Part shown: one piece after another, positions 14,780 through 22,556 of the stretch
Layout of the letters: each line of letters begins with the position of its first letter
How positions within the stretch are numbered: position 1 is the stretch's first letter
Assembly (NCBI GenBank): GCA_002688775.1
Contig: NZDH01000015.1
Coordinates: 1-54,320 of the forward strand
DNA from: Candidatus Woesearchaeota archaeon
GTDB taxonomy: Archaea; Nanobdellota; Nanobdellia; Woesearchaeales; GW2011-AR4
Direction of reading: 5' to 3'
Length of the DNA: 54,320 nucleotides
Program-made: the position numbers and the translations under genes
The notes under the pieces: model-generated
Seen by the model: only the letters and a program-made list of their open reading frames with translations
What the model was told of the DNA's origin: nothing
The model's database searches: none

Positions 14780-15532
14780 CTATCCAGTCCGAGCCTTAAG
14801 CGGCTTTGTCAGGCTTATAAAGTTATCCACTGAACTCTTAAGTATTTCTACATAGTACACTGTTTTTTCATTTCCCCTATTTCTATTACATACATATATG
14901 CTATTTCTTATTTCAAACTGGTTAAGAACAATATGAACTTGCTTTGAAAGTTGTTCTGATGTTGTACAATAGGATGCCCTAGTTCTTTTCTCCTTTTCAA
15001 TATGTATAATTGTTCCATCGGTGTCTAAGAATCCTTTAAGAAAACCAATTTTAAAATCTCTAGGTAAATTTAATGATTTTAACTTGACAGTAGAATGTTT
15101 TATCTTTGAATTATAATCTAAATAGTTAGAAAAATATTCAAACATTGCTTTTGATTTTGTTCTTAGTTTAAAACAAGCCTTATCTTTCGAAACCCAAAAT
15201 CCTTTATTGAAGTGATTTTCAAACAGTCCCTTAACATATTCCAAGTATTCCTCGTTCTTTCTACCAATATGAATTGTAACCTCATAAGATCCGCCTTTTG
15301 GCTCATAATACTGACTGCCATCACCAGCAAAAATGCCTACAACTTCCCCATCAACTTGAGTATAGGATGTTGTAAATTTTTTAATTGGTCTGTTATATTT
15401 ACCTTTAATAAAAGAATGCCTTATAACTGTAGATCTTGGGATATTTAAGATTCTTGAAATTTCATGTTTAGAATATCCCCAATGCAATAATTCATTAATA
15501 TTATCTTTTTTAATTTGTGTTAATTTTCTCAT
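14780..15532 (-). CDS. LAGLIDADG homing endonuclease with N-terminal helix-turn-helix
   Basis: 250 residues. Two LAGLIDADG motifs: VVGIFAGDG ending at Asp71-Gly72 and KIGFLKGFLDTDG ending at Asp172-Gly173; both catalytic acids are present, so it is probably active as a monomer. Residues about 13-40 form a resolvase-like HTH (SKHEISRILNIPRSTVIRH).  Strong Shine-Dalgarno GGAGGTG at 15539-15545, six bases before ATG. The TAG stop directly touches the first base of tRNA-Ala, so one transcript likely carries both. It is not inside an RNA-spliced intron that I can define. Confidence 0.9.
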   Translation of the reverse strand: MRKLTQIKKDNINELLHWGYSKHEISRILNIPRSTVIRHSFIKGKYNRPIKKFTTSYTQVDGEVVGIFAGDGSQYYEPKGGSYEVTIHIGRKNEEYLEYVKGLFENHFNKGFWVSKDKACFKLRTKSKAMFEYFSNYLDYNSKIKHSTVKLKSLNLPRDFKIGFLKGFLDTDGTIIHIEKEKRTRASYCTTSEQLSKQVHIVLNQFEIRNSIYVCNRNRGNEKTVYYVEILKSSVDNFISLTKPLKARTG

Positions 15533-15541
15533 TATTTACAC

Positions 15542-15575
15542 CTCCAAAGTTTTTATTTTATTCTAAACTTTGGAG
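15542..15575 (-). promoter_or_regulatory. mRNA hairpin masking the endonuclease ribosome binding site
   Basis: Perfect 11-bp inverted repeat CTCCAAAGTTT / AAACTTTGGAG with a 12-nt AT loop. On the endonuclease transcript the 3' arm contains the GGAG of the Shine-Dalgarno GGAGGTG (15539-15545), so folding would hide it. As DNA, the palindrome could also be an operator for the protein's HTH domain. Confidence 0.75.
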
Positions 15576-15580
15576 TCTAA

Positions 15581-15668
15581 GAAAAAGAGAATGTTAAGCG
15601 AAATTGCGTAATTGATTTTCTATGTAATTGAAAATCATCATTTGGCAGTTTTGCGTATTCTCTTTTTC
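15581..15668. repeat. 88-nt long hairpin in the endonuclease leader
   Basis: Outer stem 12 bp perfect (15581-15592 with 15657-15668), middle stem 8 bp with two wobbles (15599-15606 with 15646-15653), inner stem 8 bp (15613-15620 with 15630-15637) and a 9-nt loop. Lies between the predicted promoter and the RBS hairpin. Confidence 0.8.
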
Positions 15669-15721
15669 AATTTTTAGAAGAAGAATTGGTTTAAATAGTT
15701 TAGGCGTCCATGTCCAGTGGT

Positions 15722-15734
15722 ATTTATATATAAT
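15722..15734 (-). promoter_or_regulatory. TATA box for endonuclease/tRNA-Ala transcript
   Basis: TTATATATAAATA begins right after the 3' end of the outer 18-bp repeat on the minus strand; transcription would start near 15698, upstream of both hairpins. Sequence match only. Confidence 0.5.
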
Positions 15735-15752
15735 GGATTACGCCACCAGCCC
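15735..15752 (-). repeat. 18-bp direct repeat, truncated tRNA-Ala copy
   Basis: Identical to the first 18 bases of tRNA-Ala. The sequence that follows does not continue as tRNA, so this is a remnant or duplicated target, not a second gene. Confidence 0.9.
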
Positions 15753-15790
15753 ATCAAGAAATAAGATTAAGGATCCTTTTATTAAGATTT

Positions 15791-16045
15791 TTATTTATAC
15801 ATCAGTTTCAATACAAATAAAGACAAAGTCATTAAAAATTCAATAGTAGCAAAAACTATAATAGGCCATATTAAGTTCCCTATGCCATAAACAATCCAAA
15901 GAGCTAAACCGGTCATTAAGATTGAAGTCCAGATTATTGATATATCTTTAGTTGATTTAGTTTTCCATGATTTAATTAACTGAGGAATTAAAGCTACAGC
16001 AACCAATAATCCAGCTGTATAACCTACTAATTCAAAACTTGCCAT
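15791..16045 (-). CDS. SemiSWEET / PQ-loop sugar transporter
   Basis: 84 residues, three transmembrane helices, with the PQ motif in helix 1 (VAVALIPQLIKSWKTKS) followed by KDISI. SemiSWEETs are three-helix half transporters that dimerise to move sugars across the membrane. Length and motif match the family. Only 32 bp separate it from histone. Confidence 0.88.
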   Translation of the reverse strand: MASFELVGYTAGLLVAVALIPQLIKSWKTKSTKDISIIWTSILMTGLALWIVYGIGNLIWPIIVFATIEFLMTLSLFVLKLMYK

Positions 16046-16077
16046 AAAAATTGATAAAGAAGATTCATTTAAAAATT

Positions 16078-16290
16078 TTACTTTGCAGCCAGCTTTACGT
16101 CGCCTTCATGCACTGTTTTTCTTCCAGCATGCTTCGATATCAGTGCTGCTTTGGTAGAAATCTTGAGTGCAATTTCTGTCAGAACCTCTGTAAAAGCAGA
16201 AACAGCGCTGTCAGAAACCCTTTTTGCTCCAGCTTTGACTAGAATCCTTGCAACTGTTGCTTTTGGAATTGTAGAAATTTTTCTGCCCAT
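16078..16290 (-). CDS. Archaeal histone
   Basis: 70 residues, a single histone fold with no tails: IPKATVARILVKAGAKRVS in helix 1/loop 1, a long helix 2, and RKTVHEGDVKLAAK in loop 2/helix 3. The RKTV and D-V-K signature is typical of HMf-type histones, which wrap DNA as dimers and longer filaments. Single gene, divergent from gltX. Confidence 0.95.
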   Translation of the reverse strand: MGRKISTIPKATVARILVKAGAKRVSDSAVSAFTEVLTEIALKISTKAALISKHAGRKTVHEGDVKLAAK

Positions 16291-16433
16291 TGAGCCCCCT
16301 TAAAAAAAGGGTGAAAATCAAAAAGAACCCCTTCAGTCTTTGTGTTGGCGTTTCAATGCATCAAGTTATTTAAATAACTTTCGATTTTTTAAAATCCGCA
16401 TATTTTATATACCATTGCAGATAAACTAACAAC

Positions 16434-18119
16434 ATGGATCCGCACTTAAAATCAACAATAAGGAAGTATGCTTTGCAGAATGCTGTTAAGTACAAAGACA
16501 AAGCAAACCCAGGCGCAGTCATAGGCAAGGTTTTTGCTGAAAATCCGGATTTGAAGTCGAGGGCAAAGGAGATAAGCAAGGAAGTCATTAAAATAATCAA
16601 GGAAATCAACAAGCTTCCATTTGAAAAAAAAGAAAAAAAGTTGCAGGAGATTGCGCCGGAACTGCTTGAGAAGAAAGAAGCCAAGGAAAAAGATATTTTT
16701 GACTTTCTGGAGATAAGGGAAGGAAAACAAGTTGTAACTGCATTTCCTCCTGAACCAAGCAAATACCCCCATATAGGTCATGCAAAAGCTATGATTGTCA
16801 ACTACGAACTTGCAAAAAGGCATGATGGGGCATTCTACATAAGATTTGAAGATACAAATCCTGAGCTTGCAGAAAATGAATTCTATAAAATACAAATGGA
16901 TAATTATGAATGGTTGGGGATAAAACCAGACAAGATTGATTATGCATCTGACCATATGGCAGAATTTTACAAATACGCTGAAAAAATAATCAATGCTAAT
17001 CAGGCTTACATTTGCACATGCGATCAAAAAACAATAAAAGAAAACAGGCGAAATGGAGTTGAGTGTCATTGCAGATTAAATCAATCGGACTATAATCTAA
17101 AGAAATGGCATGAGATGTTCAAGGCAAAACATGGAAAATATGTTTTAAGGCTTAAAGGCCATATGCAAAGCCAAAACACAACATTGAGAGACCCTATCAT
17201 CTTCAGGATAATTGATGCAGCACATCCAAGAAAAAAGAAAAAATACAGAGTATGGCCGACTTATGATTTTGAAACCGGGATTATGGACGGTATTGAAGGA
17301 GTTACCCATCGACTTAGAAGCAAGGAATTTGAGCTAAGAAATGAACTGCAGAGATTGATCCAGACAGTGGCTGGTTTGCAAGAAACCAGAATATATGAAT
17401 TTGCACGATTTAATCTTGAAGGTGTAGAAAGTTCAGGAAGAATAATAAGAGACCAAGTTAAGAAAAAAAAACTTATTGGGTGGGATGACCCTTCATTAAC
17501 AACGATAGTTGCTCTGAGAAGAAGGGGATTTTTGCCAGAGGCGATTAAGGAATTTGTGCTATCAACTGGAATTACAAAAACTGAATCTGTCTTGACATGG
17601 GATGATTTAATCGTGCATAACAGGAGACATCTTGACTTGAAATGCAACCGGCATTTTTTTGTTGAAAAACCAAAAGAAATCAAAATTGAAAATGCTCCTG
17701 AGCAAAGTGTTGAATTAAAACTGCATCCTGAATCTAAAGAGAGGGGCACAAGAAAATTTAAGACAAAAGGCAAGTTTTATATCGCAGAAAAAGATTTCAA
17801 GGAATTTAAGGACGGGAAATTATACAGATTGATGGACTGCATCAATTTCAAGAAACACAAAGGCAAGTTTGTATTTGATTCAAAAGATTATCAGAATTAC
17901 AAAAAGCATGGTGAGAAAATCATCCATTGGCTGCCTGTTGAAAAAGATCTGGTCAAGGTTGAAGTCCTGATGCCTGACAAAAAAATAGCCAAGGGCCTGG
18001 CTGAACCGATGATCAAGCACCTGAAAGAGGGTGAAACTATACAGTTTGCAAGATTTGGATTCTGCAAGCTCGATAAAAAAGAAAAAAGCAAATTAGTTTT
18101 CTGGTATACTCATGATTAA
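16434..18119 (+). CDS. gltX: Glutamyl-tRNA synthetase, archaeal type
   Basis: 561 residues, archaeal/GlnRS-like class I enzyme charging tRNA-Glu (and probably tRNA-Gln, for later amidation). Residues 1-95 are the archaeal N-terminal helical region; FPPEPSKYPHIGHA carries the HIGH motif at 113-116; IRFEDTNPE and GWDDPSLTTIVALRRRGF are family hallmarks; the C-terminus is the beta-barrel anticodon domain. Odd: the KMSKS-equivalent loop (residues 330-338) reads GVESSGRII and has no lysine. A tRNA-Glu gene lies 6 kb upstream. Confidence 0.95.
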   Translation: MDPHLKSTIRKYALQNAVKYKDKANPGAVIGKVFAENPDLKSRAKEISKEVIKIIKEINKLPFEKKEKKLQEIAPELLEKKEAKEKDIFDFLEIREGKQVVTAFPPEPSKYPHIGHAKAMIVNYELAKRHDGAFYIRFEDTNPELAENEFYKIQMDNYEWLGIKPDKIDYASDHMAEFYKYAEKIINANQAYICTCDQKTIKENRRNGVECHCRLNQSDYNLKKWHEMFKAKHGKYVLRLKGHMQSQNTTLRDPIIFRIIDAAHPRKKKKYRVWPTYDFETGIMDGIEGVTHRLRSKEFELRNELQRLIQTVAGLQETRIYEFARFNLEGVESSGRIIRDQVKKKKLIGWDDPSLTTIVALRRRGFLPEAIKEFVLSTGITKTESVLTWDDLIVHNRRHLDLKCNRHFFVEKPKEIKIENAPEQSVELKLHPESKERGTRKFKTKGKFYIAEKDFKEFKDGKLYRLMDCINFKKHKGKFVFDSKDYQNYKKHGEKIIHWLPVEKDLVKVEVLMPDKKIAKGLAEPMIKHLKEGETIQFARFGFCKLDKKEKSKLVFWYTHD

Positions 18120-18120
18120 A

Positions 18121-18303
18121 ATGGCAAAATCAATGATCGTAAAATCTCAGGTAAGAGAGCATGCAAAGTTTGACGGAAAAGATTTAAGCGTTTCAGAAGA
18201 GTTTTACTCAGCTTTGGAAGAAAAGGTTAAGAATTTGATTGGAGATGCCTCAAAAAGAGCTAAATTGAATTCCAGAAATACAGTGATGGCCAGAGATCTA
18301 TGA
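18121..18303 (+). CDS. DUF1931-like histone-fold protein
   Basis: 60 residues from ATG 18121 (a further ATG at 18112 overlaps the gltX stop). The sequence VKSQVREHAK..LSVSEEFYSALEEKV..AKLNSRNTVMARDL matches the archaeal DUF1931 family, small proteins with a histone-like fold. It follows gltX directly. Its last codons overlap the stop region of the convergent coiled-coil gene. Confidence 0.8.
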   Translation: MAKSMIVKSQVREHAKFDGKDLSVSEEFYSALEEKVKNLIGDASKRAKLNSRNTVMARDL

Positions 18304-18780
18304 ATGGAAGTATTTATTTGCGTCTACTTTTTCATTTATTTTTTTGTCTAAGGCATTCAGTCTTTGCTTTCTCCTTGATTTTTCTATGAGATGATGATGC
18401 ATCCTGCTTTTTAGTTTTTTTAAAGATTCGTTCAATTCGTCTATTTTGTCGTTATTATCGCTTATAATCCTCATTTTTTCTTCTCTTTCCCCTTTTAATT
18501 CTTGTTCAAGGCTATTAATTTCGTTCTTTAGCCCCTTAGCTTCAGTGTCATCCGGCTTGAAGAACTTTGCATATTTCCTTTCCCAATGAATTAAATTATC
18601 GATCTTTTTCCTTAATCTGTCAACATCAGAATAGCTTAGATTTATCCTAATTATTGATTTTCTCATCCTTTCAAGCTGATTGTGAACATCTTGTTTTGCT
18701 TTGTTTCTTTCAAGATATACATTCCCTATAAGAAAAACGTGTTTTGTAAAATGTCTTAATGACTTTGATTGAGAATCCAT
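18298..18780 (-). CDS. Coiled-coil protein
   Basis: 160 residues from ATG 18780. Almost wholly helical and charged, with heptad patterns in residues about 70-145 (LKNEINSLEQELKGEREEK). No membrane segment. Paired with the next gene in one operon (12 bp apart). The length and acidic-basic coils recall ESCRT-III or Snf7-like helices, but no motif supports that firmly. Confidence 0.55.
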   Translation of the reverse strand: MDSQSKSLRHFTKHVFLIGNVYLERNKAKQDVHNQLERMRKSIIRINLSYSDVDRLRKKIDNLIHWERKYAKFFKPDDTEAKGLKNEINSLEQELKGEREEKMRIISDNNDKIDELNESLKKLKSRMHHHLIEKSRRKQRLNALDKKINEKVDANKYFHS

Positions 18781-18792
18781 TTTCAAATAATC

Positions 18793-19398
18793 TTATTTCT
18801 TAAATCTGCCAAATAATCCTTTTTTCTTTGGTTCTTCTCCTAACGGCAAAGGCTCTTCAGGAAAATCTAAGTCTGGAGCAGGAGCTGGCTGCATAGGTGG
18901 CATTTGTGTCCCTAAGTCAGGAGAAGAAGGCACAAAACTAGGCTGTGCAATTGGTTGCGGTGTAGGCTTAAATTCTGGCTGTGACGGTCTTGGTAAAGGT
19001 TCAGGTTCTTTTGGTTTGAACAATGGTGCATCATCCTCTTTTGACTTGAATAATTCTTCTTTTTCACTTTCCTGAGTGCCAAGTCTTTCTTTAACCATTT
19101 CAACAACTGCAACCATGCCTTCTGCAATAGTTTTGTTTTGATCTAACAGCTTGTCTAATTTATTGATCATTGTTTCGTGCTTTTTTGCATCTGACTGAAA
19201 TTCCTTGTCTTCAAGCTTTAATTGCTCAGCTGCTGCTCCAAATACCTCTATAATGCCATTCATTGTTGTAGTTAATTTACTTACAGCTTCATGAAGCGCT
19301 TTTGCAGAAACATCCTTTTTACCCTTGATGCCTTCCAGATTTCTTTTTAATTCAGAAATATCCTTGTAGTGAACTAAACCAGTGTCCTCTTCAGCCAT
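18793..19398 (-). CDS. Coiled-coil and proline-rich protein
   Basis: 201 residues from ATG 19398, set by GAGGTTGAT upstream. Residues 1-115 are helical (SKLTTTMNGIIEVFGAAAEQ), residues about 125-190 are a Pro/Glu-rich linker (KPKEPEPLPRPSQP), and the end is GLFGRFKK, a short amphipathic or membrane-touching tail. The plan, helix bundle plus Pro-rich linker plus basic tip, suggests a scaffold. Function unknown. Confidence 0.6.
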   Translation of the reverse strand: MAEEDTGLVHYKDISELKRNLEGIKGKKDVSAKALHEAVSKLTTTMNGIIEVFGAAAEQLKLEDKEFQSDAKKHETMINKLDKLLDQNKTIAEGMVAVVEMVKERLGTQESEKEELFKSKEDDAPLFKPKEPEPLPRPSQPEFKPTPQPIAQPSFVPSSPDLGTQMPPMQPAPAPDLDFPEEPLPLGEEPKKKGLFGRFKK

Positions 19399-19551
19399 GT
19401 CAATCAACCTCTTTTTTTAAATATCCACCCAGAACAAAGAATTAAGAATGATGATATATAAAGATTTCGATTTGAAATTTTATATAAATTGTTATTACTA
19501 TATAAAGGTAAATATAGAAAGGTTTAAAAATGGACCATCTCTAGTTTAGAT

Positions 19552-20334
19552 ATGATAACTGAAGACTTAAATCCAGAATTGAGAGCTAGATTAACTCATA
19601 CAGGAAATCCCCAAGATAAATTAACTATGATATATTTACCTGGCCTGGGAACAACGGGCAAATCATTCAGTAAAGTGTTATCAGCCCAAAGAAGATTGCA
19701 AACTCAAGGCATAGATTTAAGTGTTGTAACATTTATTTATGGAAGTCATCAAGGTGAAGTTTTACAAGGATTTGCAGATGACTCTGCTGATTTAGGGCAA
19801 TTAGTTGATGAACTGGAAGCTAGGGGAATAACACGTGAAAGAATTGGATTTTTTGGTCTTTGTTATGGTTCCCATGTTGCTGCTCAATATTTATCAACTC
19901 ATGATGATGTTGGTTTTGCAGTAATGATAGAACCATATTTAGGTGCTGATAGCTTGAGATCGCCGTTTAAGGAAGCATTGAATTTATTAAAATCTGGAAG
20001 TGGTCTTTTAGGAAATCTTAAATTACCGCTTAAAAGAATAATAGGTAGGGAAGCTTATCTAGATCTGCAGTCATTTGCTCAAAATGATGGAAGAAATGTA
20101 GATATTGAAGCTTTGGAATTACCAATATTAACAATTGGAGCTCACGCACATAAATTTATAGATCCAGATTATGGTTTTTTAAGAGAAACCACTACTCATT
20201 CCCATATAAGATTGAATGCATCAAATACATCTAGACAACTTGTAAATACTCTTGATGGTGCTATAGGAAGTTTTCTGCAAGAGGTTTATGCATATAGAAT
20301 CAATACTCCTTCAGAAACTTCACCAGCTCATTAG
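19552..20334 (+). CDS. Alpha/beta hydrolase with putative Cys nucleophile
   Basis: 260 residues. IYLPGLGTTGKS is the oxyanion strand-turn; the nucleophile elbow is GLCYGS with Cys104 in place of Ser, as in dienelactone hydrolases. AHKFIDPDYG holds a possible acid and THSHIRL a possible His. Substrate unknown. The tail (from 20300) overlaps the end of the convergent regulator gene by 35 nt. Promoter elements lie in 19480-19540. Confidence 0.7.
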   Translation: MITEDLNPELRARLTHTGNPQDKLTMIYLPGLGTTGKSFSKVLSAQRRLQTQGIDLSVVTFIYGSHQGEVLQGFADDSADLGQLVDELEARGITRERIGFFGLCYGSHVAAQYLSTHDDVGFAVMIEPYLGADSLRSPFKEALNLLKSGSGLLGNLKLPLKRIIGREAYLDLQSFAQNDGRNVDIEALELPILTIGAHAHKFIDPDYGFLRETTTHSHIRLNASNTSRQLVNTLDGAIGSFLQEVYAYRINTPSETSPAH

Positions 20335-21163
20335 CTTTCTCGAAGTCCATGAATTCTTTTTTAGTCATTGAAGGAAGATTTTTTGGCTTTTTCTTGTTGA
20401 AAATGACCAAGTTGTCAGCGTCCAATAATTTTGACAAGGACTGCATCTGGGGATTGACATGATCGCTGACTTCTGTCAGGATCAGTTCATTGTCTTTTTT
20501 TGCTATGATATCAAAAGGCGTTTTCTTTGTTTCAGTTGCATCAAATCCTAGTTCAATATATTTCTTAGAAACTGGAGATTCAAATTTGTTATGAAGACTA
20601 TGTTGCTGTGAGAAAATGTCAATCTGGTTGAAAACCTGATGCCCGAACAAGTCGTATAATTTCTTTGCCCTGTTCACAGTCACTTCAGAATTCTCATTTT
20701 CATATTTCATTATCATCCTGCTTGTTACGCCGATTTTTCTTGACAATGAGTTCAATGAATATCCAAGCTCTTCCCTTTTTTCTTTTAATTTTTTGCCGAC
20801 AACAGAAGCTGTCAAGCCAGCATGGCTTCTTCTGATAAATGGAAATTTGTTGTTTACGCAATTCAATAATGTGCTGAAGTTCAGTGTATAGATATTGAAT
20901 CTTGAATAAACAATGTTGTCTTCCAATTTGTTTTGGGCTTTTTCAGCAATAATCAACGGAGATGCATTTATGTATGATGCCACAGAATTCATTTCATCTG
21001 TGTATTCCCTGCTTATTGAGTTTGCATCTTCCAGAACTTTAATCAGCAGAATTTGATCTGATCTTCTGGCAAGTATGTCAAAACATGTCCTTGTCAGATT
21101 CTTGATAATAAACCCTTTCTTCAGCAGGAATATGTTGATTTTGTCCAGTATTGTCTGTTTCAT
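20300..21163 (-). CDS. Archaeal HTH transcriptional regulator with N-terminal nuclease-fold-like domain
   Basis: 287 residues. The N-terminal 100 residues (FDILARRSDQILLIKVLEDAN) resemble the restriction-endonuclease-like domain of a conserved archaeal regulator family; a similar strand pattern recurs near the C-terminus (FDIIAKKDNELILTEVSDHV). The centre carries an XRE-type HTH: VGKKLKEKREELGYSLNSLS then IGVTSRMIMKYE. Such proteins occur in most archaea; target genes are not known. Confidence 0.8.
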   Translation of the reverse strand: MKQTILDKINIFLLKKGFIIKNLTRTCFDILARRSDQILLIKVLEDANSISREYTDEMNSVASYINASPLIIAEKAQNKLEDNIVYSRFNIYTLNFSTLLNCVNNKFPFIRRSHAGLTASVVGKKLKEKREELGYSLNSLSRKIGVTSRMIMKYENENSEVTVNRAKKLYDLFGHQVFNQIDIFSQQHSLHNKFESPVSKKYIELGFDATETKKTPFDIIAKKDNELILTEVSDHVNPQMQSLSKLLDADNLVIFNKKKPKNLPSMTKKEFMDFEKANELVKFLKEY

Positions 21164-21248
21164 AAAGAAAACAGAAGAAAGAACGGTTTAAAAATGTTTT
21201 TATTGAGAAAAAACAAAATATATATACTAATTATTGAATTACTCAAAT

Positions 21249-21788
21249 ATGAGGATAACTATATCTGGAAAAGCAGGTTCTGGTAAGAGTACAGTAGCTA
21301 AACAGTTGTCTGAAAAACTGAATCTTAATCATTACTCCATCGGCGATTTGATGAGGATGATGGCGTCTGAAAAAGGGTTAAGCCTTGTCGAATTCAACAA
21401 GCTTGCTGAAAAAGACAAATCAATCGATCTTGAGCTTGACAATAAGTTAAAAGCGCTCGGCAAGGAAAAAGACAACTTTGTAGTTGACGGAAGATTAGCT
21501 GCTTTTTTCATCCCTAATGCTGAAATCAAGGTTTTTCTCGAAACTGATGATGAAGTAAGGGCTGAAAGAATCATGAAGGATCAAAGAGAACATGAAAAAA
21601 GCAAGGATTTGAAAGAGGCAATAGATAATATCAGAAAAAGAGAGGAAAGCGAGAAAAAAAGATATCAGGAGTATTATGGTGTTGATTATTTTGATAAGAA
21701 ATTGTATAATCTGATTGTTGATACTACAAATTTAAAGCCTGAAGAAGTTGTTGAGAAGATAATGGAGTTTGTTAAAGATAAACATTAG
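21249..21788 (+). CDS. cmk: Cytidylate kinase, archaeal type
   Basis: 179 residues from ATG 21249. Phosphorylates CMP/dCMP. P-loop ISGKAGSGKSTVAK at residues about 4-17, YSIGDLMRMMA in the NMP-binding region, VVDGRLAAFF and the lid KRYQEYYGVDY. This short form with GKAGSGKST and a GRL segment is the archaeal Cmk. It stands in an operon-like row with FKBP and ftsZ. Confidence 0.92.
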   Translation: MRITISGKAGSGKSTVAKQLSEKLNLNHYSIGDLMRMMASEKGLSLVEFNKLAEKDKSIDLELDNKLKALGKEKDNFVVDGRLAAFFIPNAEIKVFLETDDEVRAERIMKDQREHEKSKDLKEAIDNIRKREESEKKRYQEYYGVDYFDKKLYNLIVDTTNLKPEEVVEKIMEFVKDKH

Positions 21789-21830
21789 AAATCTTTATAT
21801 ATCGCTGAAAAGTTCCAGAATTTAATTTCT

Positions 21831-22496
21831 ATGGCAGCAATAAAAATCAAAGACTTTGTAGAAATAGACTATACTGGCAGAATAAAGGAAGATAATGTTA
21901 TATTTGACACTACACAAGAGAAAGTTGCAAAGGAAAATGGCCTGGATGATAAAAAGGCAAAGTATGCTCCAATGGTCATCTGCATCGGTGAAAATCATCT
22001 AGCAAAAGGCCTGGAAGAACAGTTAATTGGCAAAGAAACAGAAAAAGAATACACTATTGAAGTCAGCTCTGATAAGGCATATGGCAAAAAAAATGCAAAA
22101 CTGCTGCAATTAATACCTTTGAACAAGTTCAGGCAGCAGAATATCCAGCCTGTTCCTGGCTTGCAACTGAACATTGACGGTGTTTTTGGAGTCGTAAAGA
22201 CAGTAAGCGGAGGAAGGTGCTATGTTGACTTCAACCACCCCTTGGCTGGCAAGGATTTAGTATATGATGTCAAAATAAACAAGATTATTGATGATGATGC
22301 AGAAAAGCTGAAAGCACTGTTAAAGGTTCATTTGCATGTAAAAGATCCAAAAATTGAGATAAAAGAAGGATCTGCCCATATCAGTCTGAAGGAAGGAATA
22401 CCAAGCCAGGCCCAGGATGAGTTCAAAAAGATTGTAGAAAATGTGATTCCAGCTATAAAAAATGTTGTTTTTACTATTCTCAAAGAGATAAAATAA
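21831..22496 (+). CDS. FKBP-type peptidyl-prolyl isomerase (long archaeal form)
   Basis: 221 residues. N-terminal FKBP core DFVEIDYTGRIKEDNVIFDTT, a chaperone insert-in-flap (about 75-145) and an additional C-terminal domain of about 60 residues (DPKIEIKEGSAHISLKEGI), the arrangement of the long archaeal SlyD-like FKBPs. It catalyses proline isomerisation and aids folding. A TATA-like TTTATATATC lies 35 bp upstream. Confidence 0.92.
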   Translation: MAAIKIKDFVEIDYTGRIKEDNVIFDTTQEKVAKENGLDDKKAKYAPMVICIGENHLAKGLEEQLIGKETEKEYTIEVSSDKAYGKKNAKLLQLIPLNKFRQQNIQPVPGLQLNIDGVFGVVKTVSGGRCYVDFNHPLAGKDLVYDVKINKIIDDDAEKLKALLKVHLHVKDPKIEIKEGSAHISLKEGIPSQAQDEFKKIVENVIPAIKNVVFTILKEIK

Positions 22497-22556
22497 ATAA
22501 ATTTAAATAGTAGTTACAATCATTCTTCAATAACAAATTTTATACCAAAGGGTGAT

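Noticed and set aside
14780-15752. Group I intron or archaeal tRNA intron carrying the endonuclease
   Set aside because: An intact tRNA-Ala lies on one side and the other side has only its first 18 bases, with no splice motif joining them; an insertion with duplication fits better.
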